From positions 1 through 5,212 of the forward strand of contig JAISQC010000161.1 in NCBI GenBank assembly GCA_031274465.1: a stretch of DNA of 5,212 bases, in the 5' to 3' direction. This stretch comes from Synergistaceae bacterium. Lineage in GTDB: Bacteria > Synergistota > Synergistia > Synergistales > Synergistaceae. The position numbers were made by a program, and so were the translations under genes. A model generated the notes under the pieces. It worked only from the letters and a program-made list of their open reading frames with translations. It was not told the DNA's origin and made no database searches. Of the stretch, positions 5,210-5,212 are shown in pieces (within the stretch, counting starts at the first letter, position 1; the number at the start of each line of letters is the position of its first letter).

Positions 5210-5212
5210 AAA

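Larger units (their letters stand above)
4793..5212. other. Intergenic control region between the liv operon and an unseen rightward gene
   Basis: No convincing gene lies in these 420 bases. About 4811-4900 is extremely AT-rich and carries the liv promoter and leader. About 4960-5100 carries weak hairpins: a leftward terminator candidate, an AT-only inverted repeat TTTTTAT/ATAAAAA at 5030-5036 and 5051-5057, and a GC hairpin at 5074-5099. The last 100 bases carry a palindrome, a rightward promoter and a Shine-Dalgarno. A 31-codon, very basic plus-strand frame (4959-5054) has no ribosome site and is not called. I recognise no riboswitch or T-box. Confidence 0.6.

Overview
The window holds one complete branched-chain (hydrophobic) amino-acid type ABC importer operon of the HAAT/Liv family, entirely on the minus strand. 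It is followed on the right by an AT-rich regulatory region that probably also drives a divergent gene starting just beyond base 5212. Read in the direction of transcription (right to left), the order is: periplasmic substrate-binding protein (livK-like, 4711-3578), permease livH (3502-2609), permease livM (2607-1621), ATPase livG (1621-842) and ATPase livF (858-148). I found no tRNA, rRNA, CRISPR array, transposase or phage gene, and no credible evidence of a new multi-gene system. The gene content is ordinary, and the interesting signals are in the non-coding parts and the leader.

Organism: coding DNA is GC-rich while the intergenic control region is very AT-rich. Shine-Dalgarno sequences are strong (GGAGG type). 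The binding protein has a signal peptide without a lipobox cysteine, which fits a free periplasmic protein in a diderm cell. ATA is a frequent, locally dominant isoleucine codon although the genes are GC-rich. Together this suggests an anaerobic amino-acid fermenter such as a member of Synergistota. That is an inference from style, not from a marker gene, and I hold it with low to moderate confidence.

Layout: bases 1-147 lie downstream of livF. They contain a long symmetrical hairpin (4-46) that could be the operon terminator and/or part of a dispersed palindromic repeat. Bases 148-3502 carry livF, livG, livM and livH, packed with a 17-nt overlap, a 1-nt overlap and a 1-nt gap, so translation is probably coupled. 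Bases 3503-3577 hold an 11-bp perfect GC-rich hairpin between the binding-protein gene and livH, a likely device for making more binding protein than membrane complex. Bases 4712-5212 hold the leader and promoters: a duplicated Shine-Dalgarno motif upstream of two in-frame starts, an AT-rich inverted repeat with an Lrp-like look, a good sigma70-type promoter for the liv operon (4888-4916), a weak leftward terminator candidate, a 12-bp perfect palindrome, and a good rightward promoter (5152-5179) plus Shine-Dalgarno for a gene outside the window.

How the genes work together: the binding protein captures the ligand in the periplasm and delivers it to a LivH-LivM heterodimeric channel, which a LivG-LivF heterodimeric ATPase drives. 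The exact substrate cannot be read from the sequence. Leucine/isoleucine/valine is the default, but this family also includes importers for other amino acids, amides and urea.
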